Source: G963676655 sp963676655
GTDB lineage: Bacteria; Verrucomicrobiota; Lentisphaeria; Victivallales; Victivallaceae
Assembly (NCBI GenBank): GCA_963676655.2
Contig: CAXXKX010000005.1
Location: 496,001 to 560,000 of the forward strand
Length of the DNA stretch: 64,000 nucleotides
Reading direction: 5' to 3'
In this document: positions 1 to 8,010 of the stretch, one piece after another
How positions within the stretch are numbered: position 1 is the first letter of the stretch
How the letters are laid out: each line of letters starts with the position of its first letter
Notes under the pieces: model-generated
Told to the model about the DNA's origin: nothing
What the model saw: the letters and a program-made list of their open reading frames with translations, nothing else
Database searches by the model: none
Translations under genes and position numbers: made by a program

Positions 1-741
1 GCTGCGGACGGCGAAATCAAGGAAGGCGGGCTTGTCGAGGAATCGGCCAAGAATCAGCTTGACACCTACGGCAAGAAGTTCTGCCTGACCCGCAAGATGA
101 TCATCAACGACGACCTCGGAGCCTTCATGAAGGTGCCGGTCGCTATGGGTAACCGGGCCGCGCGACTGATCGACCAGTTGTTTTTCAGTAGGCTTTTGAG
201 TAATCCGCTCCAGGCTGACGGCAAGCTTTTGTTCAGTACCGGACACAAAAATCTACTGAGCGGAGCGACTTCCGCCCTGAGTGCAGACAGTCTGAAAAAA
301 GCGATCCAGCTTTTCCTGGATCAGGTCGATGCCGATGAGCAGCCGATCAGCGTCGAACCGCGCTTCCTGCTGGTCCCGACCGCGCTGAAACATCTGGCGA
401 TCGAACTTACCAAGGGCGCGACGCTGATTATGGCCGGGGGCAATGACCAGTCGATTCGTCCGGCGTTGAACGTGCTGGCTGACGAAAACCTGCAGGTGGT
501 TAGTTCTCCGTATCTGGGCAACTCCGCCTACACTGGCAATTCCCAGACCGGCTGGTATCTGTTCGGCGATCCGGCGACGATCGACACCTGGGAAATCGGC
601 TTCCTCAAAGGCAAGCGCACCCCGACCGTCGAGCGCGGCGAGACCGATTTCAACACGCTGGGCCTCTGGTTCCGGGTTTATTTCGACCTTGGAGTGAGAG
701 AACAGGATCATCGCGGTATGGTCAAGTCTCTCGGAGCGTAA
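1..741 (+). CDS. Phage major capsid protein, gpT-like (5' partial)
   Basis: The frame is open from base 1 through the first in-frame ATG at 97, so the gene begins outside the window and 246 C-terminal residues are visible. The stretch around residues 24-50, with motif TRKMIINDDLGAF and the following basic/alanine segment, matches what I know of Mu gpT-like major head subunits. The later segment about filling a long linker (SLKKAIQLFLDQ) and the FLLVPTALKHLA element are also typical of that capsid group. It forms the icosahedral shell. It is followed by a decoration-type gene, the usual head-gene order. Family assignment is from memory of motifs and is not searched. Confidence 0.82.
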   Translation, partial: AADGEIKEGGLVEESAKNQLDTYGKKFCLTRKMIINDDLGAFMKVPVAMGNRAARLIDQLFFSRLLSNPLQADGKLLFSTGHKNLLSGATSALSADSLKKAIQLFLDQVDADEQPISVEPRFLLVPTALKHLAIELTKGATLIMAGGNDQSIRPALNVLADENLQVVSSPYLGNSAYTGNSQTGWYLFGDPATIDTWEIGFLKGKRTPTVERGETDFNTLGLWFRVYFDLGVREQDHRGMVKSLGA

Positions 742-758
742 GGTTTCGCCTGCGGCGA

Positions 759-879
759 GCAACGTTCCGTCGTTGCATCACGTCCGGCGAGGCGCCGTAG
801 CCATGTTTCTTTGCGGTATTCATCCTGCTAACGCAGGCTTGAATTCCGCAAAGAGTCTGCCGAAATCGCTATGCGATTT
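759..879 (+). repeat. Three stacked inverted repeats between capsid and decoration genes
   Basis: Within this gap three hairpins can be read. The first is 759-776 (6-bp arms GCAACG/CGTTGC). The second is a long imperfect one at 809-853, with arms CTTTGCGG, ATTC and CCTGC pairing with GCAGG, GAAT and CCGCAAAG around loop TAAC. The third is 863-879 (AAATCGC/GCGATTT around TAT). There is no T-run after any of them, so they are not simple terminators. They could process or stabilise the late mRNA, or be an inserted repetitive extragenic element. Confidence 0.6.
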
Positions 880-884
880 GATTA

Positions 885-921
885 ACTTTCAACCTTCAAC
901 TTTTAACTTTCAACTTAACAC
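885..921 (+). repeat. CAACCTTCAAC-type short tandem repeat
   Basis: Degenerate tandem copies of an (A/T)ACTTTCAAC-like unit lie just before the decoration-protein start. Similar CAACCTT units occur at 38375-38400 in the host part of the window. They do not code and precede the ribosome binding site of the next gene. Confidence 0.5.
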
Positions 922-932
922 GGAGTTTTTAT

Positions 933-1547
933 ATGGATGCAAAATACGTACAACAGGGACTGGCAATTGATTATATCCCGGAAGCCGATGTCAACGCCGG
1001 GGATGTGGTAATTCTCGGTGATCTGACCGGGATCGCCAAGCTCGACATCAAGGCCGGAGAACGCGGCGCGCTGGCACTGGTCGGAGTGTTCGACGTTCCG
1101 AAAACCACTGGCGAAGGTACCGCACTGGCGACCGGTGGCATCGTCTTCTGGGATGTCGTGAACAAGGTGGTTACCGTGACCAGTGGTGAGAACAAATATC
1201 TCGGCAAGGTAATCGCCGATGCCGGTGACGACGATGCTACTGTTCGAGTGATTATCAACGTTTCCCGCGACGTGCCGCTCAGCGCGATTGCGGCGATCGC
1301 CGATCCCAAGGCTGATGCCGAGGATATCGATGACCAGACCGGCGGCGCGGCCAGTGAAACCCATCAGCTGGCGGCGGTCGCTGATACCTCCTCCGCCGAC
1401 CAGTCCGGTACGATCAACAACAACTTCGCCACGCTGGCTGCCGGACACAACCTGCTCAAGGATGATGTTGAGGCCAACAACGCCAAGCTCGACGAGATTC
1501 TGGCCGGACTGCGCACCCTCGGGCTGGTGGAAGCCGCCGCCGAATAA
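933..1547 (+). CDS. Capsid decoration / head-fibre-like protein (DUF2190-like)
   Basis: The 204-residue product resembles the DUF2190 family, small beta-rich proteins that sit next to major capsid genes. Its N-terminus (YVQQG, DYIPEADVNAGDVVILGD) and the GIVFWDVVNKVVTVT segment fit the repeated beta-strand layout of that family. The C-terminal 60 residues are a predicted helical, Ala-rich tail (about residues 120-204). An ACGGAG element 7 nt upstream supports the ATG. Its stop overlaps the next start by one base (TAATG). It probably stabilises the head, but decoration versus minor capsid role is unresolved. Confidence 0.65.
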   Translation: MDAKYVQQGLAIDYIPEADVNAGDVVILGDLTGIAKLDIKAGERGALALVGVFDVPKTTGEGTALATGGIVFWDVVNKVVTVTSGENKYLGKVIADAGDDDATVRVIINVSRDVPLSAIAAIADPKADAEDIDDQTGGAASETHQLAAVADTSSADQSGTINNNFATLAAGHNLLKDDVEANNAKLDEILAGLRTLGLVEAAAE

Positions 1548-1915
1548 TGGACCTGATGCGTAACGCTCTTGCCTGGCTGGAGGAACAGCGCGGACAATTT
1601 TTGACCGTGCCGGTGTCTTACCGGCGCGGCGATTTCGTCGTCTCGCTTCCCGCCTCAATCGGCAAGACGGTATTCAAGGTTGCTGATGACTATGGCCGCT
1701 TTCAGTATATCGAAAGCCGGGACTATCTGATTAACGCGGCCAGTCTGATCATCAACGGCGAACGGGTGCTGCCGGAAAGTGGCGATGAAATAGTCGAGGA
1801 CAACCTGATCTACGAAGTGATGGCCCCGAACAATGAACCGGAATGGCGGTATTCGGACAGTTACCGTCAGACCCTGCGCATTCACACAAAGTTATCTGGA
1901 GAAGCGGATGAATAA
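1547..1915 (+). CDS. Phage head-tail connector-like protein
   Basis: This 122-residue protein is translationally coupled to the decoration gene (TAATG overlap). It is a small mixed alpha/beta protein with the segment GDFVVSLPASIGKTVFKV and a later NLIYEVMAPNNEPEWRYSD, which recalls the size and position of head-closure or stopper proteins. I have no diagnostic motif; position between capsid and tail genes is the main argument. Its last codons overlap the following gene's start (ATGAATAA). Confidence 0.5.
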   Translation: MDLMRNALAWLEEQRGQFLTVPVSYRRGDFVVSLPASIGKTVFKVADDYGRFQYIESRDYLINAASLIINGERVLPESGDEIVEDNLIYEVMAPNNEPEWRYSDSYRQTLRIHTKLSGEADE

Positions 1916-2495
1916 GGAAAATGGAATCGTCAAAGTGCCGTTTTACGGCAGTGAAATAATAGTTGTCAATAAACGGAATCAGAAATATGTCGTGGCCAGG
2001 TCGCTAGCCGACGGCATCGGTCTGGAATGGCGGAGCCAGCGGGAACTGCTGAAACGCGACCCGGTTTTGAGTTCCGTCGCTACATTGGCTGGAGTACCCG
2101 GAAAGGACGGCAGCGTCTGTCAGATGATCTGTCTGCCGCTGGAGTATCTCAACGGCTGGCTGTTCAGGATTCCGGCCTCGCGTTATAAAGGAAAGAAACG
2201 CGAAGCGGTCATCCGCTATCAGTTGGAATGCTACCAGACGCTCCATGCCCACTTCTTTCGGGACGCCGCGGACGGTTCGTCCATGAACCTCGAACAGATC
2301 AATTCGGTGCTGACCGGATTGTTGGAGAAGCTGGACGAAAAAGACAAAATCATCCGCGAACTCAAACAGGAAAGTCAAACCCGGCGTGACCTTATTATCC
2401 TCTGTCCGCAGGCCGGAAACTGCGGCAAACATAAAGCGAAAAAGTCCCGCACTTGTATGCGGGGAATATTCGGCTTTTTCAAGGGAGGACGGTGA
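1908..2495 (+). CDS. P22 antirepressor N-terminal-domain protein
   Basis: The start at 1908 is chosen because it overlaps the preceding stop (ATGAATAA). The in-frame codons upstream lie inside the previous gene. The 195-residue product begins with VKVPFYGSEIIVV and continues with RSLADGIGLEWRSQRELLKRDP and CLPLEYLNGWLFRIP, the pattern of the P22_AR_N domain found in phage antirepressors. Residues 126-155 form a charged helix (LEQINSVLTGLLEKLDEKDKI), probably a coiled coil. An antirepressor fold inside a structural operon is unusual; it may be a lysogeny switch or a non-regulatory reuse of the fold. Confidence 0.7.
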   Translation: MNKENGIVKVPFYGSEIIVVNKRNQKYVVARSLADGIGLEWRSQRELLKRDPVLSSVATLAGVPGKDGSVCQMICLPLEYLNGWLFRIPASRYKGKKREAVIRYQLECYQTLHAHFFRDAADGSSMNLEQINSVLTGLLEKLDEKDKIIRELKQESQTRRDLIILCPQAGNCGKHKAKKSRTCMRGIFGFFKGGR

Positions 2496-2497
2496 GT

Positions 2498-2737
2498 ATG
2501 CCCAATGGAAACGACCCTGACCTGAAGGACGTCTGGAACGCCGTAAACGATTCCAGAATGGAACTGGCCGAACTCAAAGGAATGATGAAAGTACACTTTT
2601 CCGATCACAATATCCATCACAGTCCGCCGTGCCATACGGCGGAGGATCTGCGGAAAAGTCTGCTTACATCCGCGGGGGCGGCGGTGTTGGCGCTGCTGGC
2701 CGCCATCGGCTCGATCATCGCTACGGTTTTGAGGTGA
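2498..2737 (+). CDS. Small membrane protein, holin/XhlA-like candidate
   Basis: The ATG at 2498 is preceded by GGGAGGA at good spacing, so an upstream in-frame start within the previous gene is not needed. The 79-residue product has an N-terminal charged helical half (DLKDVWNAVNDSRMELAELKG) and one strong C-terminal transmembrane segment (about residues 56-78), ending with a basic residue. This layout is seen in XhlA-type proteins and some small holins. Function is inferred only from topology; no catalytic motif is present. Confidence 0.5.
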   Translation: MPNGNDPDLKDVWNAVNDSRMELAELKGMMKVHFSDHNIHHSPPCHTAEDLRKSLLTSAGAAVLALLAAIGSIIATVLR

Positions 2738-2740
2738 TCC

Positions 2741-3151
2741 ATGCCGCTTTTAATCGACATAGCCGAGGCGGTGGTCACGCAGATAAACAATTCAGACAAC
2801 GACTTCACCGCTGAACTGAACCTGCTGCCGGAGTTTGAGTTGAAAGATCTGAAAAAACTCAAAGTTACGGTGGTTCCCAAGTCGCTGAAGTTTACCGGTG
2901 AAACCCGGCATGATGGTGGCCGGGAGGTCAAGATCGACATTGGCGTGCAGCGCAAATGTTCATCCGATTCCTGGAATGATCTGCTGCAAATCGTCGAGGA
3001 TATTACCGGTCTCTTTGAACGGAAACGGCTAACGGGGTATCCCCCGGCGGTGTGCGTCGGGATCGAGAACGATCCGGTTTACGATCCGGAACATCTGCGA
3101 CAGTACCGGCAGTTCACCAGCGTGATCACGCTAACCTTCAAGGTGGTTTAA
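2741..3151 (+). CDS. Phage neck / tail-completion-like protein
   Basis: 136 residues, beginning 3 nt after the previous stop with a GAGG ribosome binding site. The sequence alternates short helices and strands, with TVVPKSLKFTGETRHDGGREVKIDIGVQRKC and a terminal QFTSVITLTFKVV strand. This is the general layout of tail-terminator or neck proteins, and its position upstream of the gp10-like and tail-tube genes matches. I recognise no exact family, so the name is positional. Confidence 0.5.
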   Translation: MPLLIDIAEAVVTQINNSDNDFTAELNLLPEFELKDLKKLKVTVVPKSLKFTGETRHDGGREVKIDIGVQRKCSSDSWNDLLQIVEDITGLFERKRLTGYPPAVCVGIENDPVYDPEHLRQYRQFTSVITLTFKVV

Positions 3152-3182
3152 GGCCTTAGACTTTAAGCTTTAGGCTTTAGGT

Positions 3183-3200
3183 AATGGCTGCGCCATTTTT
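3183..3200 (+). terminator. Weak intrinsic terminator-like hairpin
   Basis: AATGGC-TGC-GCCATT is followed directly by a T-rich run. It lies in a 105-nt gap that also carries degenerate repeats of CTTTAGGC- and CGAAAGTC-like units (about 3155-3178 and 3215-3245). The stem is short, so it may only attenuate transcription between the head and tail genes. Confidence 0.4.
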
Positions 3201-3256
3201 CTTTAAAACCGAAAGTCAAAGGTCGAAAGTCGAAAGCCGAAAATCGGAGATTTTCA

Positions 3257-3649
3257 ATGATTAGTATGCGTGGCCGCTCGCGGTTTGACGGTCGAAAAGT
3301 CAAACGCAGGGCCGACAAGGGATCGTTCGACAGCCTGAATCACGCGGCGGCAGCCATCCGGCTGACCGCAAGACGTAGTATCAGGCGCAGTCCGAAAAAG
3401 TCGAGCGCCGGGGTGCCGCCGCACACCCGGCGGGGACTGCTGAAACGCGCCTTGCTATATAAGGTCGAAAAACAGAAACTTTCGGCGGTGATCGGTCCGG
3501 CCTATACAATCGCCGGAAAGTCCGGGCAAGCCCATGAGTTCGGGATGAAATACTACGGCCGAAAATATCCAAAACGCTCCTACATGGGCCCGGCGTTGAG
3601 GGCAAATATGCGACGAATACCACCTCTGTGGAGTCGCTCGGTAAAATAA
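3257..3649 (+). CDS. HK97 gp10-like minor tail protein
   Basis: The 130-residue product is very basic at the N-terminus. It contains an AHEFGMKYYGRKYPKRSYMGPAL stretch, seen as EFG followed by YP-R-x-x-MGPAL, a hallmark of HK97 gp10-like / minor tail proteins that act as tail-completion factors. It ends with a basic PPLWSRSVK. A GGAG lies 7 nt before the ATG. It sits directly upstream of the tail tube gene, as expected. Confidence 0.65.
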   Translation: MISMRGRSRFDGRKVKRRADKGSFDSLNHAAAAIRLTARRSIRRSPKKSSAGVPPHTRRGLLKRALLYKVEKQKLSAVIGPAYTIAGKSGQAHEFGMKYYGRKYPKRSYMGPALRANMRRIPPLWSRSVK

Positions 3650-3660
3650 CAGGAGAATAT

Positions 3661-4098
3661 ATGTACAAAATAGGATTTGAAGCGAAGATTTTTTATGGGG
3701 CGGCGGGAAGTACTGCCGCAACCGAGCTCAAACACGTTACTGATTCGGTTTCGTTGAACATCGAAAAAGGTAGCGCCGAGGTGGCGGTCAGGTCGTCCGG
3801 CTGGAAAAAAGTGCTCTCCGGTCTGAAGGACGCCTCGGTCGAATTCACCTTGGCCGGAAATACGTCCGACGCCGGTTTTCTGGCGATCCAGAACGCATTC
3901 TTCAACGATACAATGATCGCGCTCTTCATTGCCGACGCGGATGTCGGCGGCGTCGGGCTGGACGCCGACTTTGAAGTGCTCTCGTTCAACCGGACCGAGG
4001 GATTGGAAGAGGTTATCAATTATGCGGTGACCGTCAAGCCGTCGGCGAATTCCGAACGTGAACCGGCCTGGTCGGGTACGGGCGGAGGCGGTGAGTAA
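3661..4098 (+). CDS. Phage major tail tube protein
   Basis: The ATG at 3661 follows AGGAGAATAT, which decides the start. The 145-residue product has a tail-tube pattern: an N-terminal strand (YKIGFEAKIFYG), then DSVSLNIEKGSAEVAVRSSGWKK, a SGLKDASVEFTL element and FNRTEGLEEVINYAVTVKP near the end. These match the TP901-1/lambda-V-like tube fold from memory. It would polymerise around the tape measure protein. The following gene starts 2 nt after its stop. Confidence 0.75.
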   Translation: MYKIGFEAKIFYGAAGSTAATELKHVTDSVSLNIEKGSAEVAVRSSGWKKVLSGLKDASVEFTLAGNTSDAGFLAIQNAFFNDTMIALFIADADVGGVGLDADFEVLSFNRTEGLEEVINYAVTVKPSANSEREPAWSGTGGGGE

Positions 4099-4100
4099 TT

Positions 4101-4592
4101 ATGAAGGTTTTCAAGGATAATCAGAACCGTCCGTGGACGATCGTGGTGAATGTCGCCACGGTCAAACGGGTGCGGTCACTGCTGGACGTCAATCTGCTGG
4201 ATGTGGTCAAGCTGGACAAGAAGGACAAGCCGAATGTCGATCTGCTCGAGCAGCTGGCCAGTGATCCGGTGTTGCTGTGCGATGTGATTTACTGCATCTG
4301 CAAACCGGATGCCGATCTCCAGAACATCTCCGACGAGGATTTCGGCACGGCGATGGGCGGTGACGCCATTGAGCATGCCACCACCGCTTTGCTGGAGGAA
4401 CTGGTTGATTTTTTCCCGGAGGCGAAGCGCCTGGTGCTTCGCAAACTGATGAACGCCGGGGAGAAGGTCAAAACCCAAATGGAGAACGCCTTGAAGCTCC
4501 AGTTGAACGATCCGAAGCTGGACCGGGAGCTGGAGGAGCAGGTGACCAGGTATATAGATTCGTCTATGAACTCGCCGGCATCCTCGGAATAA
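4101..4592 (+). CDS. Tail assembly chaperone, unshifted form (gpG-like)
   Basis: The 163-residue acidic, helical protein lies between the tail tube and tape measure genes, the fixed place of lambda gpG-type chaperones. Residues about 25-120 carry the helical body (SLLDVNLLDVVKLDKKDKPNVDLLEQ, DEDFGTAMGGDAIEHATTALLEELVDFFPEAKR). The frame -1 to it stays open from at least 4460 into the next coding segment without any start codon, so a fraction of ribosomes probably shift into it. It binds tape measure protein during tail assembly. Confidence 0.72.
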   Translation: MKVFKDNQNRPWTIVVNVATVKRVRSLLDVNLLDVVKLDKKDKPNVDLLEQLASDPVLLCDVIYCICKPDADLQNISDEDFGTAMGGDAIEHATTALLEELVDFFPEAKRLVLRKLMNAGEKVKTQMENALKLQLNDPKLDRELEEQVTRYIDSSMNSPASSE

Positions 4593-4849
4593 ATCCCGAT
4601 CCGTTCACGTTGCGGGAACTGCTGGTCATGGCGGAATCTCGCGGCAAAGACAACTGGAACCATACTTCCAGCCTCATGGCGATGCTGTTCAACGTTAACC
4701 GCGACCCGAAAAAGCAGAAAGCGGTTTTACCGGAAACCTTCAACCCTTATGTGGTTCGTAAACCTAAAAAAGACACCCGACTGGCTTTTGAGTTCATGAA
4801 AGAACTCTGGGGCGGTACGACGGAAAATAACAGGAAACAGGATAAATAG
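4553..4849 (+). CDS. Tail assembly chaperone, frameshifted C-terminal segment (gpT-like)
   Basis: In the -1 frame relative to the upstream chaperone, codons from about 4553 read YRFVYELAGILGINPD and then FTLRELLVMAESR. This is strongly like the second chaperone domain (lambda T, 'RxxYELAGxLGxxPxxFTLREL'). No ATG, GTG or TTG occurs in this frame between about 4460 and 4607; the TTG at 4610 would cut the conserved start off. So it is most likely made as a G-T fusion by -1 slippage. I could not find a perfect X-XXY-YYZ heptamer; the exact slip site is open. The segment ends 3 nt before the tape measure gene. Confidence 0.7.
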   Translation, partial: YRFVYELAGILGINPDPFTLRELLVMAESRGKDNWNHTSSLMAMLFNVNRDPKKQKAVLPETFNPYVVRKPKKDTRLAFEFMKELWGGTTENNRKQDK

Positions 4850-4852
4850 TTA

Positions 4853-7180
4853 ATGCCTTCAAGTGCCAATATTCGGGCGGGAGCCGCCTATGTCGAACTG
4901 ACCGTTGAGAACAGTGCGCTGGTTCGCGGTCTGAAAGCGGCTCAGGCCCGTTTGAGAAACTTCAGCCGCAGCGTGACCGCGGCCGGGAAACGGCTACTGG
5001 CCATCTCGGCGGTCATGGCGATGCCGTTTGTCGGCGGGGCCAAGGTCTTCGCTGACTTCGAGCAGCAGATGGCGGAGGTTTCTACCATGCTGGACGAACC
5101 GGTCAAATATATGGACGCTTATAAAGAAGGTATAAGGGACATGAGCGTCGAGTTCGGTGAAGGCACTGACACGTTGGCAAAAGGTCTCTACGATATTTTG
5201 TCGGCGTCGATTGCCCCGTCCAAGGCGCTGGAAGTGCTGGCGGTCTCGGCAAAAGCGGCCAAGGCAGGGATCACCGATACCGGCGTAGCTGCCGATGCCA
5301 TTACTACCATCCTGAACTCCTACGGCATGAGCGCCGATCAGGCGCAAAGCGTGTCCGATCTGCTGTTCGCCACGGTCAAAAAAGGCAAGACGACCTTTGC
5401 CGAACTGGCTCCGTCAATCGGCATGGTGGCGACTACCGCCTCAAGCGCCGGAGTGAGCCTGGAGGAACTTGGCGCGGCTATTGCCACCATGACCCGGAAC
5501 GGGGTGAAAACCGAGAATGCAGTGACTGCCTTGAACGCAATAATCTCCACTTTCCTTAAACCGACCGACGAGGCCGCTGCCTATGCGAAAACTCTGGGTT
5601 TCGAGATGAGTTCGGCGGCGATCAAATCCGAAGGTCTGGAAAGCATCTTCAAGAAAATCAGCAAGCTGCCGCCGGACGCGGTCAGCAAGCTGTTTCCGAA
5701 CATCCGGGCACTGCGCGGGGTACTCCCGGCTCTGAAGAATATGCAGGGATTTGCCGCCGATATCGAAACGATGAAAAACCGCGCCGGGATGACTGAGAGT
5801 GCTTATGCCAAAATGGCGAAGACGCTCTCCATGGCGTTTGCCAAACTCAAACAGGCCGGGATGCTGGCGCTGTCGGTAATCGGCGAAGCGCTGGCCCCGG
5901 AACTGCGCAAGGCGGCGGACTGCTTCATGAAGGTTGCCAAGTCAGTGACCACGTTTATTCGCAATAACAAACAACTGGTGGTGACGGCGGCGAAAGTCGT
6001 CGGAGTGGTGGCGTTGATCGGCGGAGGTTTGCTGGCGCTTGGCGCGATTGCCGGAACTATTTCGTTTGCTATCGGTGGGCTGGTTTCGATTATCTCAGTT
6101 TTTACCGGCGCAATCAGTTTTGCCATTGGCACCATCGGCGTCATTGTTTCGGTTTTGACCGCCAGTCTTTCGGTCTGGTGGCTGGTCGCGGCGGCAGTGG
6201 CGGCGCTGGGGGCAACCTTCCTGATTCAAAGCGGGATTATAGAGAAAGTCATCGACTGGTTCGGGACCAAGTTCGATCAACTAAAGGGCTTTGCAATTAC
6301 CGCATTCGACGGCATCAAGGCGGCACTGAGTTCCGGGGATTTTTCCCTTGCGGCAAAGATTCTGTGGCTCAGTTTGCAGGTTGCCTGGCAGAAAGGGATA
6401 AGCACACTGCTGGAGTACTGGATCGGCTTTAAAAAATCGTTCATGACGGTTACGCTGGAAACTTTCTACGGCGCGTTAAGCCTGATCACCGACGCCTGGG
6501 CCGGACTGAAATCGGCCTGGGTCGGAACAATAGGTTTTATGAAAAAAGGCTGGAGCGGTTTTACCGGGATGATCATGAAAGCCTGGAACCACACCTTCGG
6601 TTTCATGATGAAAGCGTGGATCAGGCTTAAGGGCTTGTTCGACGACTCCATCGACGTTGACGCGGAGATTGCGAACATCGATCAGGGTACTGCCAGGAAG
6701 AATGCGGAACAGGATGCGGATTACACCAAGACCGAGGCCGACACGAAAAAGCAGCAGGCGCAAATCGAACAGCGTCGTCAGGTTGAGCAGGATGCTATCG
6801 GCCAGGCAATGGCTGACGATTTGCAACAACATGAAAGTCAATACGCCAAGGAACTGGCCAAATCCCAACAGGCTCTGGCCGATGCGAAAAAGGAATGGGC
6901 TGCGGCAATATCCGAAGCCAAAAACAAACCGGCGGAAACGAAAAAGCCGGAAGCCAGTCCTTTGCAGGAAGCCATCGACAAGTTGAAAAACGCCGGAGAC
7001 ACGGTCTCGAACGCCCAGGGCAAAATCAAGGTTCAAGGTTCGTTTTACGCCAACGCGATCAGTTCGCTCGCTTCCGGCACTGCCGCCGATCGTACCGCCA
7101 AGGCTTCTGAAGAGATCAAAAAGAATACGAAAAAGACCAACCAACTGCTGGAGAACTCCAGCGGACTAACCTTTGGATAA
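4853..7180 (+). CDS. Phage tail tape measure protein (TP901 type)
   Basis: The 775-residue product has the classical arrangement: an N-terminal segment (AYVELTVENSALVRGLKAAQARL), then the TP901-type core from about residue 55 to 330 (FEQQMAEVSTMLDEP, EGTDTLAKGLYDILSASI, GISTTASSAGVSLEELGAAIA-like). This is followed by several long hydrophobic segments (about residues 378-465) and a C-terminal Gln/Lys/Ala-rich coiled coil (about 620-720). It sets tail length and is carried inside the tube; the hydrophobic part probably enters the host membrane. It is short for the family, implying a short tail. Confidence 0.9.
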   Translation: MPSSANIRAGAAYVELTVENSALVRGLKAAQARLRNFSRSVTAAGKRLLAISAVMAMPFVGGAKVFADFEQQMAEVSTMLDEPVKYMDAYKEGIRDMSVEFGEGTDTLAKGLYDILSASIAPSKALEVLAVSAKAAKAGITDTGVAADAITTILNSYGMSADQAQSVSDLLFATVKKGKTTFAELAPSIGMVATTASSAGVSLEELGAAIATMTRNGVKTENAVTALNAIISTFLKPTDEAAAYAKTLGFEMSSAAIKSEGLESIFKKISKLPPDAVSKLFPNIRALRGVLPALKNMQGFAADIETMKNRAGMTESAYAKMAKTLSMAFAKLKQAGMLALSVIGEALAPELRKAADCFMKVAKSVTTFIRNNKQLVVTAAKVVGVVALIGGGLLALGAIAGTISFAIGGLVSIISVFTGAISFAIGTIGVIVSVLTASLSVWWLVAAAVAALGATFLIQSGIIEKVIDWFGTKFDQLKGFAITAFDGIKAALSSGDFSLAAKILWLSLQVAWQKGISTLLEYWIGFKKSFMTVTLETFYGALSLITDAWAGLKSAWVGTIGFMKKGWSGFTGMIMKAWNHTFGFMMKAWIRLKGLFDDSIDVDAEIANIDQGTARKNAEQDADYTKTEADTKKQQAQIEQRRQVEQDAIGQAMADDLQQHESQYAKELAKSQQALADAKKEWAAAISEAKNKPAETKKPEASPLQEAIDKLKNAGDTVSNAQGKIKVQGSFYANAISSLASGTAADRTAKASEEIKKNTKKTNQLLENSSGLTFG

Positions 7181-7185
7181 ACGAT

Positions 7186-8010
7186 ATGCCACCCAGACTA
7201 GAACCAGCCTTTTTCGACCGGACCCAGGCCATCGACAGCGACGGTAATTACACCACGGCGGAAGTGCCTTACTTCGTATTTGCCGTGGAGGACGAGGACG
7301 AAGCGATAAGTTTTGCCAACGGAACCGTCCCAGGCGAACTTAACAATATGGAACTTGAGTCCATCGAAATCGACGAACGACTGAGCGCCGATACGTTCAA
7401 AGTAACCGCCAAGTATAAGGCGGTAAACATAGAGGTGGCGCTTACCTCTACCGGTGAGCCGGATTCTGTTTTTTCCTTCGATACCGGCGGGGGAACCAGA
7501 CATTTGACGCAGTCGCTGGAAACGGTCTTAAAAACTCCCTCGGACGCGCCGGATTATGGCGGGGCCATCGGTTATGATGGTGAGAACGTCAACGGTATCG
7601 ACGTGACGATCCCCGTCATGAACTTTTCCGAAACCCACTATCTGAGAGCCAGCAAAGTTTCGACCAGCTATAAAAAGATGATTTCGGAACTTACCGGCAA
7701 GGTCAACAGCGCCAACTTCAAAGGCTATGTGCCGGGCGAGGTGTTGTTTCTGGGAGCCAGCGGCTCCCGTCGGGGCGAAGCCCGCAGCGACTACTGGGAG
7801 ATCACCTTCAAATTCGCGGTGTCGCCAAACAAGTCGAGTATCCCGGTCGGCAGTCTTAGCATAACCGACAAAAAAGGCTGGGATTATTTGTGGGTGCGCT
7901 ACGCCGACGATGTCGGCAGCAACAACTCCGTGGTCAAGAAACCGGTCGCCGCCTACGTAGAAAAGGTCTACGAACGCGCCGACTTCGCCGCGCTGGGGAT
8001 CGGTCGATGA
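7186..8010 (+). CDS. Unrecognised phage tail protein, distal-tail position
   Basis: 274 residues with no motif I recognise. It is acidic at the start (VEDEDEAISF) and rich in beta-strand-like segments (MELESIEIDERLSADTFKV, GEVLFLGASGSRRG, DYWEITFKFAVS). Directly downstream of the tape measure gene is where distal-tail or baseplate-hub proteins lie, so a structural tail role is inferred. Its stop overlaps the next start (ATGA). Confidence 0.55.
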   Translation: MPPRLEPAFFDRTQAIDSDGNYTTAEVPYFVFAVEDEDEAISFANGTVPGELNNMELESIEIDERLSADTFKVTAKYKAVNIEVALTSTGEPDSVFSFDTGGGTRHLTQSLETVLKTPSDAPDYGGAIGYDGENVNGIDVTIPVMNFSETHYLRASKVSTSYKKMISELTGKVNSANFKGYVPGEVLFLGASGSRRGEARSDYWEITFKFAVSPNKSSIPVGSLSITDKKGWDYLWVRYADDVGSNNSVVKKPVAAYVEKVYERADFAALGIGR

